Below, piece after piece: positions 52,723 to 61,745 of a stretch of DNA of 64,000 nucleotides. The DNA lies in contig NZ_JACHBR010000001.1 of assembly GCF_014200435.1 (NCBI RefSeq), forward strand, positions 6,018,001 to 6,082,000. The letters are read 5' to 3'. The notes beneath the pieces are model-generated. The model ran no database searches. It was given only the letters and a program-made list of their open reading frames with translations, and was not told the DNA's origin. The first letter of the stretch is position 1. Each line of letters begins with the position of its first letter. Origin of the DNA: Sphaerisporangium krabiense (GTDB lineage: Bacteria > Actinomycetota > Actinomycetes > Streptosporangiales > Streptosporangiaceae). A program made the position numbers and the translations under genes.

Positions 52723-53704
52723 GTCCTACGTCCAGGGGGTGCGCGAGGGGTCCGTCGGCTGGATCGCGCGGGCGATCACCCTGGTCGAGTCCACCCGCGC
52801 CGACCACCGGGCCCTCGCCCAGCGGCTCCTGGTCGAGCTGACCCCCCTGTCCGGCAAGGCCCGCAGGATCGGGATCACCGGCGTGCCCGGCGTGGGCAAG
52901 TCGACGTTCATCGACGCCCTCGGCGTCCACCTCACCGGGCAGGGCCTGCGCGTCGCGGTCCTGGCCGTGGACCCGTCCTCGACGCGGACCGGCGGCAGCA
53001 TCCTCGGCGACAAGACCCGCATGGCCCGCCTGGCCGCCGACCCGGACGCGTTCATCCGCCCCTCGCCGACCTCCGGCACGCTCGGCGGCGTCACCAAGGC
53101 CACGCGCGAGGCCATGGTCGTGGTCGAGGCGGCCGGCTTCGACGTCGTCCTGGTCGAGACCGTCGGGGTCGGGCAGTCCGAGACCGCCGTCGCCGACATG
53201 GTGGACACCTTCCTGCTGCTCACCCTCGCCCGCACCGGCGACCAGCTCCAGGGCATCAAGAAGGGCGTGCTGGAGCTGGCCGACGTCATCGCGGTCAACA
53301 AGGCCGACGGCCCGCACGAGATGGACGCGCGCAAGGCCGCCAGGGAACTGGCCGGCGCGTTGCGGCTGCTGCGCGCCGGGGGCGGCGGCTGGGACATCCC
53401 CGTGCTCACCTGCAGCGGGATGGAGGGCGCCGGGCTGCCCGAGCTGTGGGACACGATCGTGCGCCACCAGGACCGGCTGGAGGCGTCCGGCGCCCTGGCC
53501 GACAAGCGCCGCCGCCAGCAGGTCGGCTGGACCTGGACGCTGGTCCGCGAACGCCTCCTCGCCCGGCTCCTGGACCACCCGAAGGTCGCCGCGCTCGGGG
53601 CGGAGGTCGAGCGCGAGGTCCTGGAGGGCACGCTGACCCCGTCCCTGGCCGCCGACCGCCTGCTCGCCGCCTTCGGCCTCGACCCCGAGCCGCCCGCCTC
53701 CTAG
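52709..53704 (+). CDS. meaB: MeaB-type G3E GTPase chaperone of methylmalonyl-CoA mutase
   Basis: A 331-residue P-loop GTPase that protects and reloads the cobalamin of methylmalonyl-CoA mutase. Walker A is [20 protein letters not shown]; a switch region includes [32 protein letters not shown] is the Walker B-like motif; NKADGP is the base-recognition motif. The start lies inside the mutB reading frame 14 bases before its stop. Its partner genes are immediately upstream. Confidence 0.96.
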   Translation: MPALESYVQGVREGSVGWIARAITLVESTRADHRALAQRLLVELTPLSGKARRIGITGVPGVGKSTFIDALGVHLTGQGLRVAVLAVDPSSTRTGGSILGDKTRMARLAADPDAFIRPSPTSGTLGGVTKATREAMVVVEAAGFDVVLVETVGVGQSETAVADMVDTFLLLTLARTGDQLQGIKKGVLELADVIAVNKADGPHEMDARKAARELAGALRLLRAGGGGWDIPVLTCSGMEGAGLPELWDTIVRHQDRLEASGALADKRRRQQVGWTWTLVRERLLARLLDHPKVAALGAEVEREVLEGTLTPSLAADRLLAAFGLDPEPPAS

Positions 53705-53848
53705 AGGGCGACGCGGTCCCATCGGGCCCGGTCCTATCGGTACAGAAGCGTACGGGCCGTCCGGCGGCGCGGCGGTTACTCGCGTGGGTACGGCGGTCAC
53801 TCGCGGGAGGAGAAAGCTCCTCCGTGGGCGGGCGCCGCGCCATCTGGA

Positions 53849-53886
53849 TGACACAGGGGTGTCACTATGGCGACACACTCTGTCAC
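53849..53886. promoter_or_regulatory. TGACAC/GTGTCA operator cluster
   Basis: TGACAC-AGGG-GTGTCA (53849-53864) is a perfect 6-base-arm inverted repeat. Further half-sites CGACAC (53871-53876) and TGTCAC (53881-53886) follow. The cluster ends 10 bases before the start of the small gene at 53897, a good position for repression. The regulator is unknown. Confidence 0.5.
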
Positions 53887-53896
53887 GGAGGTGCGC

Positions 53897-54232
53897 ATGA
53901 GCCAGGAGCCGACGCGGCCGGACGCCGCGACGCGGGCGCCCGGGGACGACGGCCCGCCGCCCGCCGGATGCCACGGCGCGGCCGAGGCGCTCTCCGCGTA
54001 CGCGCGGGCCGTCGGCCTGTGCGGCACGGTGGGGGAGGAGAGGTTCTTCCGTGCCGCCTTCAGCCGTGCGCGGCGCTGGGAGCACGGCGAGATCGCGGTG
54101 GGCTGCGGCGAGGGCGGCGAGCAGCGCGCCCGGGTCCTGGAGGTCGACGCCGACGAGGTGCTGCGCGACGCCCTCGGCGAGGAGCCGCCGCTCCCGCCCC
54201 TGCCCGTGCCCGCGGCCCCGGCGGCCTCCTGA
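53897..54232 (+). CDS. Small uncharacterised protein
   Basis: About 111 residues, not recognised. A proline-rich N-terminus is followed by a helical segment (AAEALSAYARAVGLCGTVGE) and RRWEHGEIAVGCGEGGEQRA, then a Pro-rich acidic tail. GGAGGT lies six bases before ATG 53897, clearly better than the upstream ATG 53867, which lies inside an operator-like repeat. It stands alone downstream of meaB. Confidence 0.55.
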   Translation: MSQEPTRPDAATRAPGDDGPPPAGCHGAAEALSAYARAVGLCGTVGEERFFRAAFSRARRWEHGEIAVGCGEGGEQRARVLEVDADEVLRDALGEEPPLPPLPVPAAPAAS

Positions 54233-54427
54233 CCCGCGCGGGGAGCGGTCCCCGGCGTCCCGTCCAAGGTCATATAGGATGGCGGCCATGTGCCTGCCCG
54301 CCGACGCTCCGGGCATCTCCTCCGCCGCGCCCGGGCGCGCCCGCCGTCCCGAGGAGCGCGACACGCCGTGCTCTTTGCCGGCGCGCCGCTCCACGGCGAT
54401 CGACGAGAAGGGCGGGGCCCGGCCGTG

Positions 54428-54790
54428 GTGAACAAGGTCTTCACGGTCGAGGAGGCTCGGGGCCTCATGCCCGAGCTGCTGCGCCGCGCCGCCCTGCTGA
54501 TCGGCATCCGCGCCGACCTGGCCGAACTCGGCCACGACCTCGCCGCCACGGGGCGCTCCCACCTCGGGGGCATCCCCGAGGCCAAGGCGATGGAGGCGCG
54601 CGTCGCCGAGGTCCTCGGCTGGTTCGACGAGCAGGGCATCGAGGTCAAGGGCGTCGCGCCGCTGCTCGCCGACTTCCCCGCCGTGCTGTCCGGCGAGTCG
54701 GTCCGCCTGTGCTGGATCGAGGGCGAGACCGCGCTCGGCTGGTACCACCGCAGCGACCTGGGCTTCCCCGGCCGGCGTCCCTTACCCTGA
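54428..54790 (+). CDS. DUF2203 family protein
   Basis: A 120-residue helical protein of the DUF2203 family: KVFTVEEARGLMPELLRRAA at the start, AEVLGWFDEQGIEVKGVAPL in the middle, and the conserved end ADFPAVLSGESVRLCWIEGE, TALGWYHRSDLGFPGRRPL. Cytosolic; function unknown. Two adjacent GTG codons (54425 and 54428) may start it. Confidence 0.8.
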   Translation: MNKVFTVEEARGLMPELLRRAALLIGIRADLAELGHDLAATGRSHLGGIPEAKAMEARVAEVLGWFDEQGIEVKGVAPLLADFPAVLSGESVRLCWIEGETALGWYHRSDLGFPGRRPLP

Positions 54791-54871
54791 CCCGGGGGCG
54801 GAGGTGAATAGGGGCCGCTCGTGGGACTGTGAGTGGCCCCTGTGGGCACTAACCAGGGCATGTGGAGGGTC

Positions 54872-56371
54872 ATGACCGAGCGCACGCCGATCAGGAAGAG
54901 GCTCGGCGCCGTGGACCGGCGCCTGTTCAGATCGGTCGCCGACGCGCACCTGCCCGGCTTCGACCGCGTGCTGCCCCGCCTGTCGCGCGCGGCCGACAAC
55001 TCCCTGCTGTGGGCGGGGGTCGCGGGCGCTCTGGCGCTGACCGGACGGCGGCGGATGCGCCGGGCGGCCACCCGCGGCCTGCTGGCCATCAGCCTCGCCA
55101 GCCCCGTGGTCAACCTGCTCGGCAAACAGGCGTTCGCGCGCAACCGTCCGTCCATCGTGGACTTCCCGCTGGCACGGCTCGGCAAGATGCCCTCCTCCCA
55201 CTCGTTCCCCTCCGGCCACTCGGCCTCGGCCGCCGCGTTCGCCGCGGCCGTGGCGATGGAGGCCCCCGCACGGGTCGCCGTGCCCGTCGCGGTCACCGCC
55301 GGGGCCGTCTGCTTCTCCCGCGTGTACACCGGCGTCCACTACCCCGGCGACGTGCTCGCCGGCGTCGCGCTGGGCCTCACCGCCGCGCTGGTCACCACGC
55401 GCCTGTGGCCGGGCCAGACCGTGGACGGCGACGCCCGGGTCGCCGCGACCGCGCCGCTCATCGACCTCGACCCCGACGGCGAGGGCGTGGTGGCCGTCGT
55501 CAACGACGCCGCGGGCCGCGACCCCGGCACCGCGTCCGCCGTCGCCAAGGTGCTCCCCAAGGCGGAGGTCATCGAGGTCCAGCCCGGCGAGGAGCTGATG
55601 GACCGGTTGCGCGAGGCCGCGGGCCGGGCGCGCGTGCTGGCCGTGGCGGGCGGCGACGGCACGATGAACTGCGGCGCGCAGGTCGCCATCGAGCACGGCC
55701 TCCCGCTGCTGCCCATCCCCGCGGGCACCTTCGACCACTTCGCCCGCACCCTCGGCCTGGAGACCATCCAGGAGGCCGTCGCCGCCTACCGCGCCGGGCA
55801 CGTGGTCGCGGTCGACGTCGGCGAGGTGGCGGGGAAGGTGTTCCTCAACACCGCCAGCCTCGGCATCTACCCGCTGCTGGTGGACCGCCGCGAGCACTGG
55901 GAGAAGCGCATCGGCAAGTGGCCGGCGCTGGTGCTGGCCATGGCCGACGTGCTCATGCACGACCGCCGACCCCAGGAGATGCTCGTGGACGGCGTGCGGC
56001 GCCGCGTGTGGCTGCTGTTCGCGGGCAACTGCGCCTACGAGTCGCGCGGGGTCGCGCCCACGCGCAGGAACCGCCTGGAGGACGGCGTCCTTGACCTCAG
56101 GCTGCTCACCGCCGCCTCGCGGCTGCCCCGGCTGCGGGCGCTGGCGAGCACGGTGCTCGGCAGCGCCGGGCTGTCGCGCCACTACTTCCAGTGGCGGGCC
56201 GACACCGTCCACGTCGCGCCCCTGGTGACGGGGGAGCGGCGGGTCCGCGCGGGCGGCGCGGCGGAGGAGGAACTGAGGCTGGCCCGCGACGGAGAGACCT
56301 TCACCGCCACGGGGCCGCTCGTCCTCAGCAAACGGCCGAGATCCCTCCTGGTTTTCCGCCCTATCGAGTGA
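54872..56371 (+). CDS. PAP2 phosphatase-diacylglycerol/sphingosine kinase fusion
   Basis: A 499-residue membrane protein that joins two lipid enzymes. Residues 1-200 are a PAP2 phosphatase with GKQAFARNRPSI, PSGHSASAAAF and SRVYTGVHYPGDVLAGV, the three active-site motifs. The C-terminal part is a DAGK-like lipid kinase with VLAVAGGDGTMNCGAQVAIE and the IPAGTFDHFARTLGL segment. Fusions like this occur in actinomycetes and may both make and remove a phosphate on a lipid alcohol. GGAGGG lies five bases before the ATG. Confidence 0.93.
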   Translation: MTERTPIRKRLGAVDRRLFRSVADAHLPGFDRVLPRLSRAADNSLLWAGVAGALALTGRRRMRRAATRGLLAISLASPVVNLLGKQAFARNRPSIVDFPLARLGKMPSSHSFPSGHSASAAAFAAAVAMEAPARVAVPVAVTAGAVCFSRVYTGVHYPGDVLAGVALGLTAALVTTRLWPGQTVDGDARVAATAPLIDLDPDGEGVVAVVNDAAGRDPGTASAVAKVLPKAEVIEVQPGEELMDRLREAAGRARVLAVAGGDGTMNCGAQVAIEHGLPLLPIPAGTFDHFARTLGLETIQEAVAAYRAGHVVAVDVGEVAGKVFLNTASLGIYPLLVDRREHWEKRIGKWPALVLAMADVLMHDRRPQEMLVDGVRRRVWLLFAGNCAYESRGVAPTRRNRLEDGVLDLRLLTAASRLPRLRALASTVLGSAGLSRHYFQWRADTVHVAPLVTGERRVRAGGAAEEELRLARDGETFTATGPLVLSKRPRSLLVFRPIE

Positions 56372-56456
56372 CCTGCCGGTTTTGACGGCATGCGCGGGCA
56401 TGCGAGGCTGACATACGAACTTGACGCCCTTGGTGAAGCTCGTCGATCATGTCCGG

Positions 56457-57419
56457 ATGAGCGCCCATCGGCGGGCTCCCGCCGCGCTTGCCGCGACCCT
56501 CTCCCTGGCGACGGCCCTGGCCGCCTGCACCACCGGCGGGCCTTCCGCGCCCGCCGCGTCCGGAGCCGCTGGCTCCTCGGGCTCCTCGGCCGCCGCCAGC
56601 CCCGCGCCGGACCTCGCCGGCGCCTACCGCGAGACCCTCAGGTCCGCGGCCGACCCGCTCGGATCCGCCCTCGACGGCCTGCCCAAGGCGCGCACGCTGA
56701 AGTCGCTGGACCAGCGGCTCGAACGCGCCCAGGGCGCGGCGAGCGACGCCGTGGAACGCCTCGGCGCCGCCACCCCGCCCCCCGAGGTCGGCGCCGAGCA
56801 CTCCGACTACCTCGCCGCGCTGCGCGGCCTCGACGGCGACCTCGGCACGCTGCGCGACGCCGTCGCCGGGCACGAGCTGTGCGCGCCCTCGGCCGTCCTC
56901 GCCCGGCTCGGCGGGACGGACGGCTACGGCGCGGTCAGGGACGCGGGCGGCGAACTCGCCGCCAAGGGCGACTACCCGGCCGACGTCGCCCGGCTGAAGA
57001 CGCCCAAGGAGCAGTCCCGGCGGCTGGCCAACGGCGCGTTCATCCGCCGGGGGCCCCGCGGCGGCCTCGGGCACCTGATCGTCAAGAACGGCGCGACGTC
57101 CGACACGGTGATCAGCGTGGTGCGCGGCAAGAGCGCCGTCACCCGCTTCTACATCCGCAAGGGCAAGAACGTCACGGTCACCGGCGTGCCGGACGGCACC
57201 TACAAGGTCTACTACACCAGCGGATCCGACTGGGACCGGCGCACGCGCGCCTTCACGCGCGACTGCGCGTTCAAGAAGTTCGGCAAGGACCTGGCGTTCA
57301 GGACCCGGCGCACCGCCACGTACATCCAGCCCATGTCCTGGAGCATCACGCTGCGCCCCGTCGTCGGGGGCAACGTCCGCAGCGTCGAGGTGGACCCGGA
57401 GGACTTCCCGGGCGGCTGA
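56457..57419 (+). CDS. Lipoprotein of unknown function
   Basis: A 320-residue exported protein. The signal peptide ends in LATALAAC (lipobox, about residue 22), followed by a Ser/Gly/Ala linker and a helical region with a LKSLDQRLERAQGAASDAVE-type coiled coil. The C-terminal half is beta-rich (LGHLIVKNGATSDTVISVVR, FYIRKGKNVTVTGVPDGTYK). I do not recognise a family with certainty. It is probably a surface scaffold. Convergent with the zinc-ribbon gene across a strong hairpin. Confidence 0.75.
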   Translation: MSAHRRAPAALAATLSLATALAACTTGGPSAPAASGAAGSSGSSAAASPAPDLAGAYRETLRSAADPLGSALDGLPKARTLKSLDQRLERAQGAASDAVERLGAATPPPEVGAEHSDYLAALRGLDGDLGTLRDAVAGHELCAPSAVLARLGGTDGYGAVRDAGGELAAKGDYPADVARLKTPKEQSRRLANGAFIRRGPRGGLGHLIVKNGATSDTVISVVRGKSAVTRFYIRKGKNVTVTGVPDGTYKVYYTSGSDWDRRTRAFTRDCAFKKFGKDLAFRTRRTATYIQPMSWSITLRPVVGGNVRSVEVDPEDFPGG

Positions 57420-57476
57420 CCCCGGCGCCCGCTCGTCGGGGCGGGCGCACGGGAGCGGGACGCCGCCGGAGGTACG

Positions 57477-57500
57477 GCACCGGCGCGGATGCGCCGGTGC
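57477..57500. terminator. Bidirectional hairpin terminator
   Basis: GCACCGGCGC (57477-57486), loop GGAT, GCGCCGGTGC (57491-57500): a perfect ten-pair stem between the convergent lipoprotein and zinc-ribbon genes. Confidence 0.7.
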
Positions 57501-57524
57501 GTCGCGCCGTGCCCCGCCCGCGGG

Positions 57525-57794
57525 TCAGCTCGAGAACAGCATGCCCACCCAGCTGCGCTGGTGGTGGCCCCGGTGGTGTCCGTGGTGGGGGCTGCCCCAC
57601 GCCGGGCCGCCGTGCGCGGGGGGCGGCGGCGGAGGCGCGGAGTAGGTCTGCTGCGCCCACTGGTTCTCGATCCTGGACAGGGTCTCCAGCTCGCCGTAGT
57701 CCAGGAAGATGCCGCGGCAGTTGTCGCACTGCTCGATGTGGACGCCGTTGCGATCGAAGGTCCGCATGGTACCGCTGCACTTGGGGCAACGCAT
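57525..57794 (-). CDS. TFIIB-like zinc-ribbon protein
   Basis: An 89-residue protein. The N-terminus has MRCPKCSGTM and IEQCDNCRGIFLDYGELE, two CxxC pairs of the zf-TFIIB type. A Pro/Gly/His-rich tail follows (HHGHHRGHHQRSW), which could bind extra metal. GGAG precedes the ATG by about ten bases. Function unknown; such proteins are often nucleic-acid or partner binding. Confidence 0.85.
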   Translation of the reverse strand: MRCPKCSGTMRTFDRNGVHIEQCDNCRGIFLDYGELETLSRIENQWAQQTYSAPPPPPPAHGGPAWGSPHHGHHRGHHQRSWVGMLFSS

Positions 57795-57829
57795 CGAGTC
57801 GTTCTCCTTCAGGCTGGACTCAGGCGACC

Positions 57830-58789
57830 CTACCGCGCGGCGGCGGCTTGGGTGATCCTCTCGCAGGAGGAGACGAGGGCCCGCTCGACCTCGTCGAGAG
57901 GACGGCCCTCCGCGCCCGCCGCCGCCACCGCCGTGGCCGCCAACTGCACCGTCAACGCGCGGGCCGGCACGTCCAGTTCCCGCCACGGATCCCCGGCGGG
58001 CACGGCGTTTCCGCCCGCGTCGAGGTAGGCGCCGAGGAACCGTTCCCACAGATCCGGGGACAGCAGACCGGTGGCGTACCAGGCGGCGGGACGCGCCAGG
58101 TCCCAGGTGGCCACGCCCACCCCCAGGTCGTCCACGTCGATGAGCACCCACGCGCCGCGATGGCGCACGATCTGCCCGAGATGCCAGTCGCCGTGCGTCA
58201 GCGCCCGCGGCCCCGCACCCCGCGCGGCGGGGACGAGACCGGAGGCGGCGCGGGCCTCGCGCGGCAGCGTGGCGAAGGCGGCGCGGATCACGGCCACCGG
58301 CCCCGCGTACGCCTGCCCCGGCCCGTCGAGTTCGTCCAGCAGCGCGACGGCGCGGGCGACGCGCGCCGGGCCGCCGGCCGGCGGCAGCGCGCGCGCCGGC
58401 GGCGCGCCGTCCCCCGGTGCCGCGGACAAGCCGTCCAGGGGCGTGGCGTGCAGGCGGGCCAGCAGCACGGCCGCCGCCTCCCACGGCGCGCCGTCCGGGT
58501 CGGCCGGATCGACCGGCTCGCCCGCCGGCCACACGGTGACGGGCCGGCCGGCGACGTGCTCGACGCGCGGCGAGACCGGGGGCAGCAGCACGCCGGGCAG
58601 TGCCGCGGCGACGCGCAGCCGTGCCGCCAGCGCCGTCTCGTCGGTGTCCCGCGGATGCGCCTTGACCACCAGGTCGCCGGCGCGCACCACGGTCACCTTG
58701 GTGTTCTTGAGCACCGTCCACGGGCCCTCGCCCGCGAGGGCCGCGAGGGACCCGGCCAGGGTGGAGGTCAACGCGCCTTCGCCGGTCAC
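57830..58789 (-). CDS. Aminoglycoside phosphotransferase/choline kinase-like protein
   Basis: A 319-residue kinase-fold protein. The catalytic motif THGDWHLGQIVRHRGAWVLI and the metal motif DVDDLGVG match the APH family, though substrate cannot be predicted. The N-terminal lobe contains the KVTVVRAGDLVVKAHP ATP-binding strand. The GTG at 58789 is the start; the divergent LLM gene begins only 36 bases away, so their promoters overlap. Confidence 0.85.
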   Translation of the reverse strand: MTGEGALTSTLAGSLAALAGEGPWTVLKNTKVTVVRAGDLVVKAHPRDTDETALAARLRVAAALPGVLLPPVSPRVEHVAGRPVTVWPAGEPVDPADPDGAPWEAAAVLLARLHATPLDGLSAAPGDGAPPARALPPAGGPARVARAVALLDELDGPGQAYAGPVAVIRAAFATLPREARAASGLVPAARGAGPRALTHGDWHLGQIVRHRGAWVLIDVDDLGVGVATWDLARPAAWYATGLLSPDLWERFLGAYLDAGGNAVPAGDPWRELDVPARALTVQLAATAVAAAGAEGRPLDEVERALVSSCERITQAAAAR

Positions 58790-58825
58790 CGGTCCAATCT
58801 ACGTCGCGGTCATAAGGTGGTGACC

Positions 58826-59731
58826 ATGAAAATTGGCTTCGGGGTACCGGTTTCGGGTCCGTGGGCGACGCCCGCGAACATGGTCCGTGTCGCGCGGCGG
58901 GCGCAGGAGCTCGGCTACGCGTCGCTGTGGGCGTTCCAGCGGCTTCTCTATCCCGTGGGTCATCCGATGGGCCCGGTCTACCGCTCGGTACAGGACCCGA
59001 TCGTCACGCTGTCGTACCTCGCGGGCGTCACCGAGGACATCCGGCTCGGCCTCGCGATCGTCAACCTGCCGTTCTACTCCCCGGCGCTGCTGGCCAAGCA
59101 GCTCGCCACGCTGCAGGACGTCTCGGGCGGGCGCCTGGACGCCGGGCTCGGCCTCGGGTGGCTGGCGGAGGAGTTCACCGCCTCGGGCGCTCCCATGGCC
59201 GCGCGCGGGCGCAGGGCGGTGGAGTTCCTTCAGGTGCTGCGGCGGTTCTGGGCCGAGGACGTCGTCTCGCACAAGGGCGAGTTCTACGAGGTGCCGCCCG
59301 TGCACATGGACCCCAAGCCCCGGCCGGCCCCGCCGCCCGTGCTGCTCGGCGGGACCGCCGAGCCGGCGCTGCGCCGCGCGGGCGAGCTGGCCGACGGCTG
59401 GATCAGCTCCAGCCGCACCGACCTGTCCGCCATCCAGGACCAGATCCAGGTCATCAAGGACGCCGCCCGGGCGGCGGGCCGCGATCCGGAGTCGCTGCGC
59501 TTCATCTGCCGGGGCTCCACCAAGGTGCGCGAGGCCGGACTGCCCGGCCGTCCCATGCTCACCGGCTCGCTCGACGAGATCCGCGGCGACGTCGAACGCC
59601 TCGCCACCACCGGCCTGACCGAGCTGTTCCACGACCTCAACTTCGACCCCGAGATCGTCGCTCCGGGCACCGACCCCGCCGAGTCCATGCGCCGCGCCGA
59701 GGAGGCCCTCACGGCCCTGGCCCCGTCCTGA
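58826..59731 (+). CDS. LLM-class F420-dependent oxidoreductase
   Basis: A 301-residue luciferase-like enzyme. It begins KIGFGVPVSGPWATPANMV, with the ARRAQELGYASLWAFQRLLY helix, then DIRLGLAIVNLPFYSPALLA, the GRLDAGLGLGWL strand and PPPVLLGGTAEPALRRAGEL. These match the F420-dependent branch of the luciferase-like family. Substrate unknown. Confidence 0.9.
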   Translation: MKIGFGVPVSGPWATPANMVRVARRAQELGYASLWAFQRLLYPVGHPMGPVYRSVQDPIVTLSYLAGVTEDIRLGLAIVNLPFYSPALLAKQLATLQDVSGGRLDAGLGLGWLAEEFTASGAPMAARGRRAVEFLQVLRRFWAEDVVSHKGEFYEVPPVHMDPKPRPAPPPVLLGGTAEPALRRAGELADGWISSSRTDLSAIQDQIQVIKDAARAAGRDPESLRFICRGSTKVREAGLPGRPMLTGSLDEIRGDVERLATTGLTELFHDLNFDPEIVAPGTDPAESMRRAEEALTALAPS

Positions 59732-59749
59732 CCCTCGATCTCGTCCCGC

Positions 59750-59779
59750 GCCGGCCCGTCGTGACCGCGACGGGCCGGC
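59750..59779. terminator. Bidirectional hairpin terminator
   Basis: GCCGGCCCGTCG (59750-59761) pairs perfectly with CGACGGGCCGGC (59768-59779) around loop TGACCG, between the convergent LLM and TetR genes. Confidence 0.7.
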
Positions 59780-59801
59780 ACCGCTCTGGCCGCGGCCATG
59801 G

Positions 59802-60389
59802 TCAGGGGAGGGTCTTGGCGATGATCGCGTTCACCGTCCTGACGACGGTCTCCCGCTGCGGCGGGGTGCCGGTGCGGTCGGCGAACAGGTGGTGGGTGGC
59901 GCCGATCAGGGTGGGGGCCAGGGTCTCGACGTCGGCGTCGGGGGTGAGGCGGCCGAGGGCGCGTTCCGCGGTGAGGTAGGAGCCGATCATGGCCGCGGCC
60001 TCGGCCAGGAGGGGGATCCCGGAGGGCCAGGTGCGGCGCAGGCGGGCGCGCAGCTCGTCCCGGAAGATGATGAGAGGGACGATGGCCACGGCGACCGAGT
60101 CGAACAGGTCCGTCAGGGCGTCGGTGAGGTTGCCGGCGACGGTGCCGGTCCCCGCGGCCTCCAGCAGGGCGAACGCCTGAGGGGCCATGCGGCCGGCGCG
60201 GTCGAGCACGAACTCGGCGAGGAAGCCGTCGAAGTCGTCGAAGTGCCGGTGCAGGACGCCTTTGGCGCAGCCCGCCTCCGTGGTGACGGCCCGGCTGGTC
60301 AGCGCGCTCGGCCCGTCGCGCAGCAGCACGCGTTCCGCCGCGTCGAACAACTGCTCCCTGACGTCGCGGATGGCCACGCCCGTCGGCAT
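59802..60389 (-). CDS. TetR-family transcriptional regulator
   Basis: A 195-residue TetR repressor. The N-terminal helix-turn-helix is REQLFDAAERVLLRDGPSAL followed by TSRAVTTEAGCAKGVLHRHF. The C-terminal helical ligand domain contains AAAMIGSYLTAERALG. It is divergent from a methyltransferase gene with two palindromes between them, so it very likely represses that gene and perhaps its own. GAGGGAT lies before the ATG at 60389. Confidence 0.92.
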   Translation of the reverse strand: MPTGVAIRDVREQLFDAAERVLLRDGPSALTSRAVTTEAGCAKGVLHRHFDDFDGFLAEFVLDRAGRMAPQAFALLEAAGTGTVAGNLTDALTDLFDSVAVAIVPLIIFRDELRARLRRTWPSGIPLLAEAAAMIGSYLTAERALGRLTPDADVETLAPTLIGATHHLFADRTGTPPQRETVVRTVNAIIAKTLP

Positions 60390-60434
60390 GGTGGATCCCT
60401 CATTCCCTTGGCGTGCGGCCCACGCGGTTGTCGA

Positions 60435-60470
60435 GTGGGCATGTGCCCACTATGGTGGGCGCATGCCCAC
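60435..60470. promoter_or_regulatory. Tandem TetR operators over a leaderless promoter
   Basis: GTGGGC-ATGT-GCCCAC (60435-60450) and GTGGGC-GCAT-GCCCAC (60455-60470) repeat with a 20-base period. TTGTCG (60428-60433), 17 bases, TATGGT (60451-60456), six bases and ATG (60463) form a promoter whose transcript would begin at the start codon. One operator lies in the promoter spacer up to the -10 element and the other overlaps the start codon. Confidence 0.75.
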
Positions 60471-61275
60471 TATACCTTCGGAGCAAGAGCCTCCCCAGCA
60501 GCTGCACCGGTTGCGGCAGGTCGCGGAGTCCTTCGGCGCGGACGCCGAACGCTACGACCGGGCCCGCCCCAGCTACCCCGGCGCCATGGTGGCCCGGATC
60601 GTCGCCGCCAGCCCCGGACCCGACGTCCTCGACGTCGGCTGCGGCACCGGCATCTCGTCCCGGCTGTTCCAGGCGGCCGGGTGCCGGGTGCTCGGCGTCG
60701 ACGCCGACGCGCGGATGGCCGAACTGGCCCGGCGCAACGGACTGGAGGTCGAGGTCGCGACGTTCGAGGCGTGGGACCCCGCCGGGCGGGAGTTCGACGC
60801 GGTCGTCGCCGGGCAGGCGTGGCACTGGGTGGACGCGGTCGCGGGCGCCGCCAAGGCGGCGGAGGTGCTGCGGCCAGGCGGCCGGCTGGCGGTGTTCTGG
60901 AACGTGGCCGAGCCCCCCGCCGACCTGGCGGAGCGGTCCGCCGAGATCTACCGGCGCGTGCTGCCCGACCTGCCGCACGACGCGGCGACGTCCCCGATGG
61001 ACGCCTACGGGGCGATGGCCGCCAAGGCGGCGGACGGGATACGGCAGGCGGGCGCGTTCGGCGACCCGGAGGAGTGGCGGTTCCCCTGGGAGCAGCACTA
61101 CACGCGCGACGAGTGGCTCGACGTCCTGCCCACCCACGGCTTCCACACCCGGCTCCCCCCGGACCTCCTCCAGGAACTCCTCACCGCCACCGGCGCCGCC
61201 ATCGACGCGGCCGGCGGCGCCTTCACCATGCGCTACACCACCCTGACCCTCACCGCCTCCCGCCCCACCCCCTGA
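60463..61275 (+). CDS. Class I SAM-dependent methyltransferase
   Basis: A 270-residue methyltransferase. The SAM-binding motif is VLDVGCGTGISSRLFQAAG (motif I), with VLGVDADARMAELARR (acidic end of strand 2), FDAVVAGQAWHWVDAVAGAA and VLRPGGRLAVFWNVAEPP. No substrate motif is evident. It is controlled by the divergent TetR. The start codon lies in a palindrome and has no ribosome-binding site, in keeping with leaderless translation. Confidence 0.9.
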   Translation: MPTIPSEQEPPQQLHRLRQVAESFGADAERYDRARPSYPGAMVARIVAASPGPDVLDVGCGTGISSRLFQAAGCRVLGVDADARMAELARRNGLEVEVATFEAWDPAGREFDAVVAGQAWHWVDAVAGAAKAAEVLRPGGRLAVFWNVAEPPADLAERSAEIYRRVLPDLPHDAATSPMDAYGAMAAKAADGIRQAGAFGDPEEWRFPWEQHYTRDEWLDVLPTHGFHTRLPPDLLQELLTATGAAIDAAGGAFTMRYTTLTLTASRPTP

Positions 61276-61745
61276 CCCCGGCCCCTGACCCCGCCGCACA
61301 ATCCCATGCGGCACGGAGGTCTCCGGCCTCCGGGCTGCGTGGCTCGCCGGCGCGCGGTCATGGGTGGGATCGCGGTGCCTGGCCACGACGGTGCCGCACG
61401 GGTGGGTTCGACACACCTCAGCCATCAGAAATCATCTGACACTTGACCGCGCCGTACAGCCGGTCATCCAGACGACTCCGCAGGATGATCGAACTGACCT
61501 AGCCCTCCCGCGCGGCGCCGTCGTGGCGGATCACCGTGAGCCCACTCAAGAGGCACGTGAAGCCCGGAGGAGTCGTGGCGGGTGAGGCGCGACGGATCCC
61601 ACGGCCGCCGGCTGGGACGCCGCCTTCCCCGTCGGCCGACCCCGGTTGGGGGCCGGCCGATGCGGACGTACATGCTTTTACCAGGACACTCTTGTCAGCT
61701 CTCAAAGTGTATGCAAAAGTGTGCTCACTTCGAGAGGAGGTGGCC
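61276..61745. promoter_or_regulatory. 470-bp control region before the dioxygenase genes
   Basis: No gene is supported; an open frame from 61536 lacks a ribosome-binding site and family similarity before residue 70. The right half (about 61668-61735) is AT-richer, with AAAGTGT twice (61704-61710 and 61716-61722, 12-base period) and an inverted CACTT at 61726, a plausible activator or repressor site for the dioxygenase operon. Confidence 0.45.

Noticed and set aside
61536-61745. 70-residue N-terminal extension of the dioxygenase beta subunit
   Set aside because: It lacks similarity to the family and the strong ribosome-binding site lies at GTG 61746.
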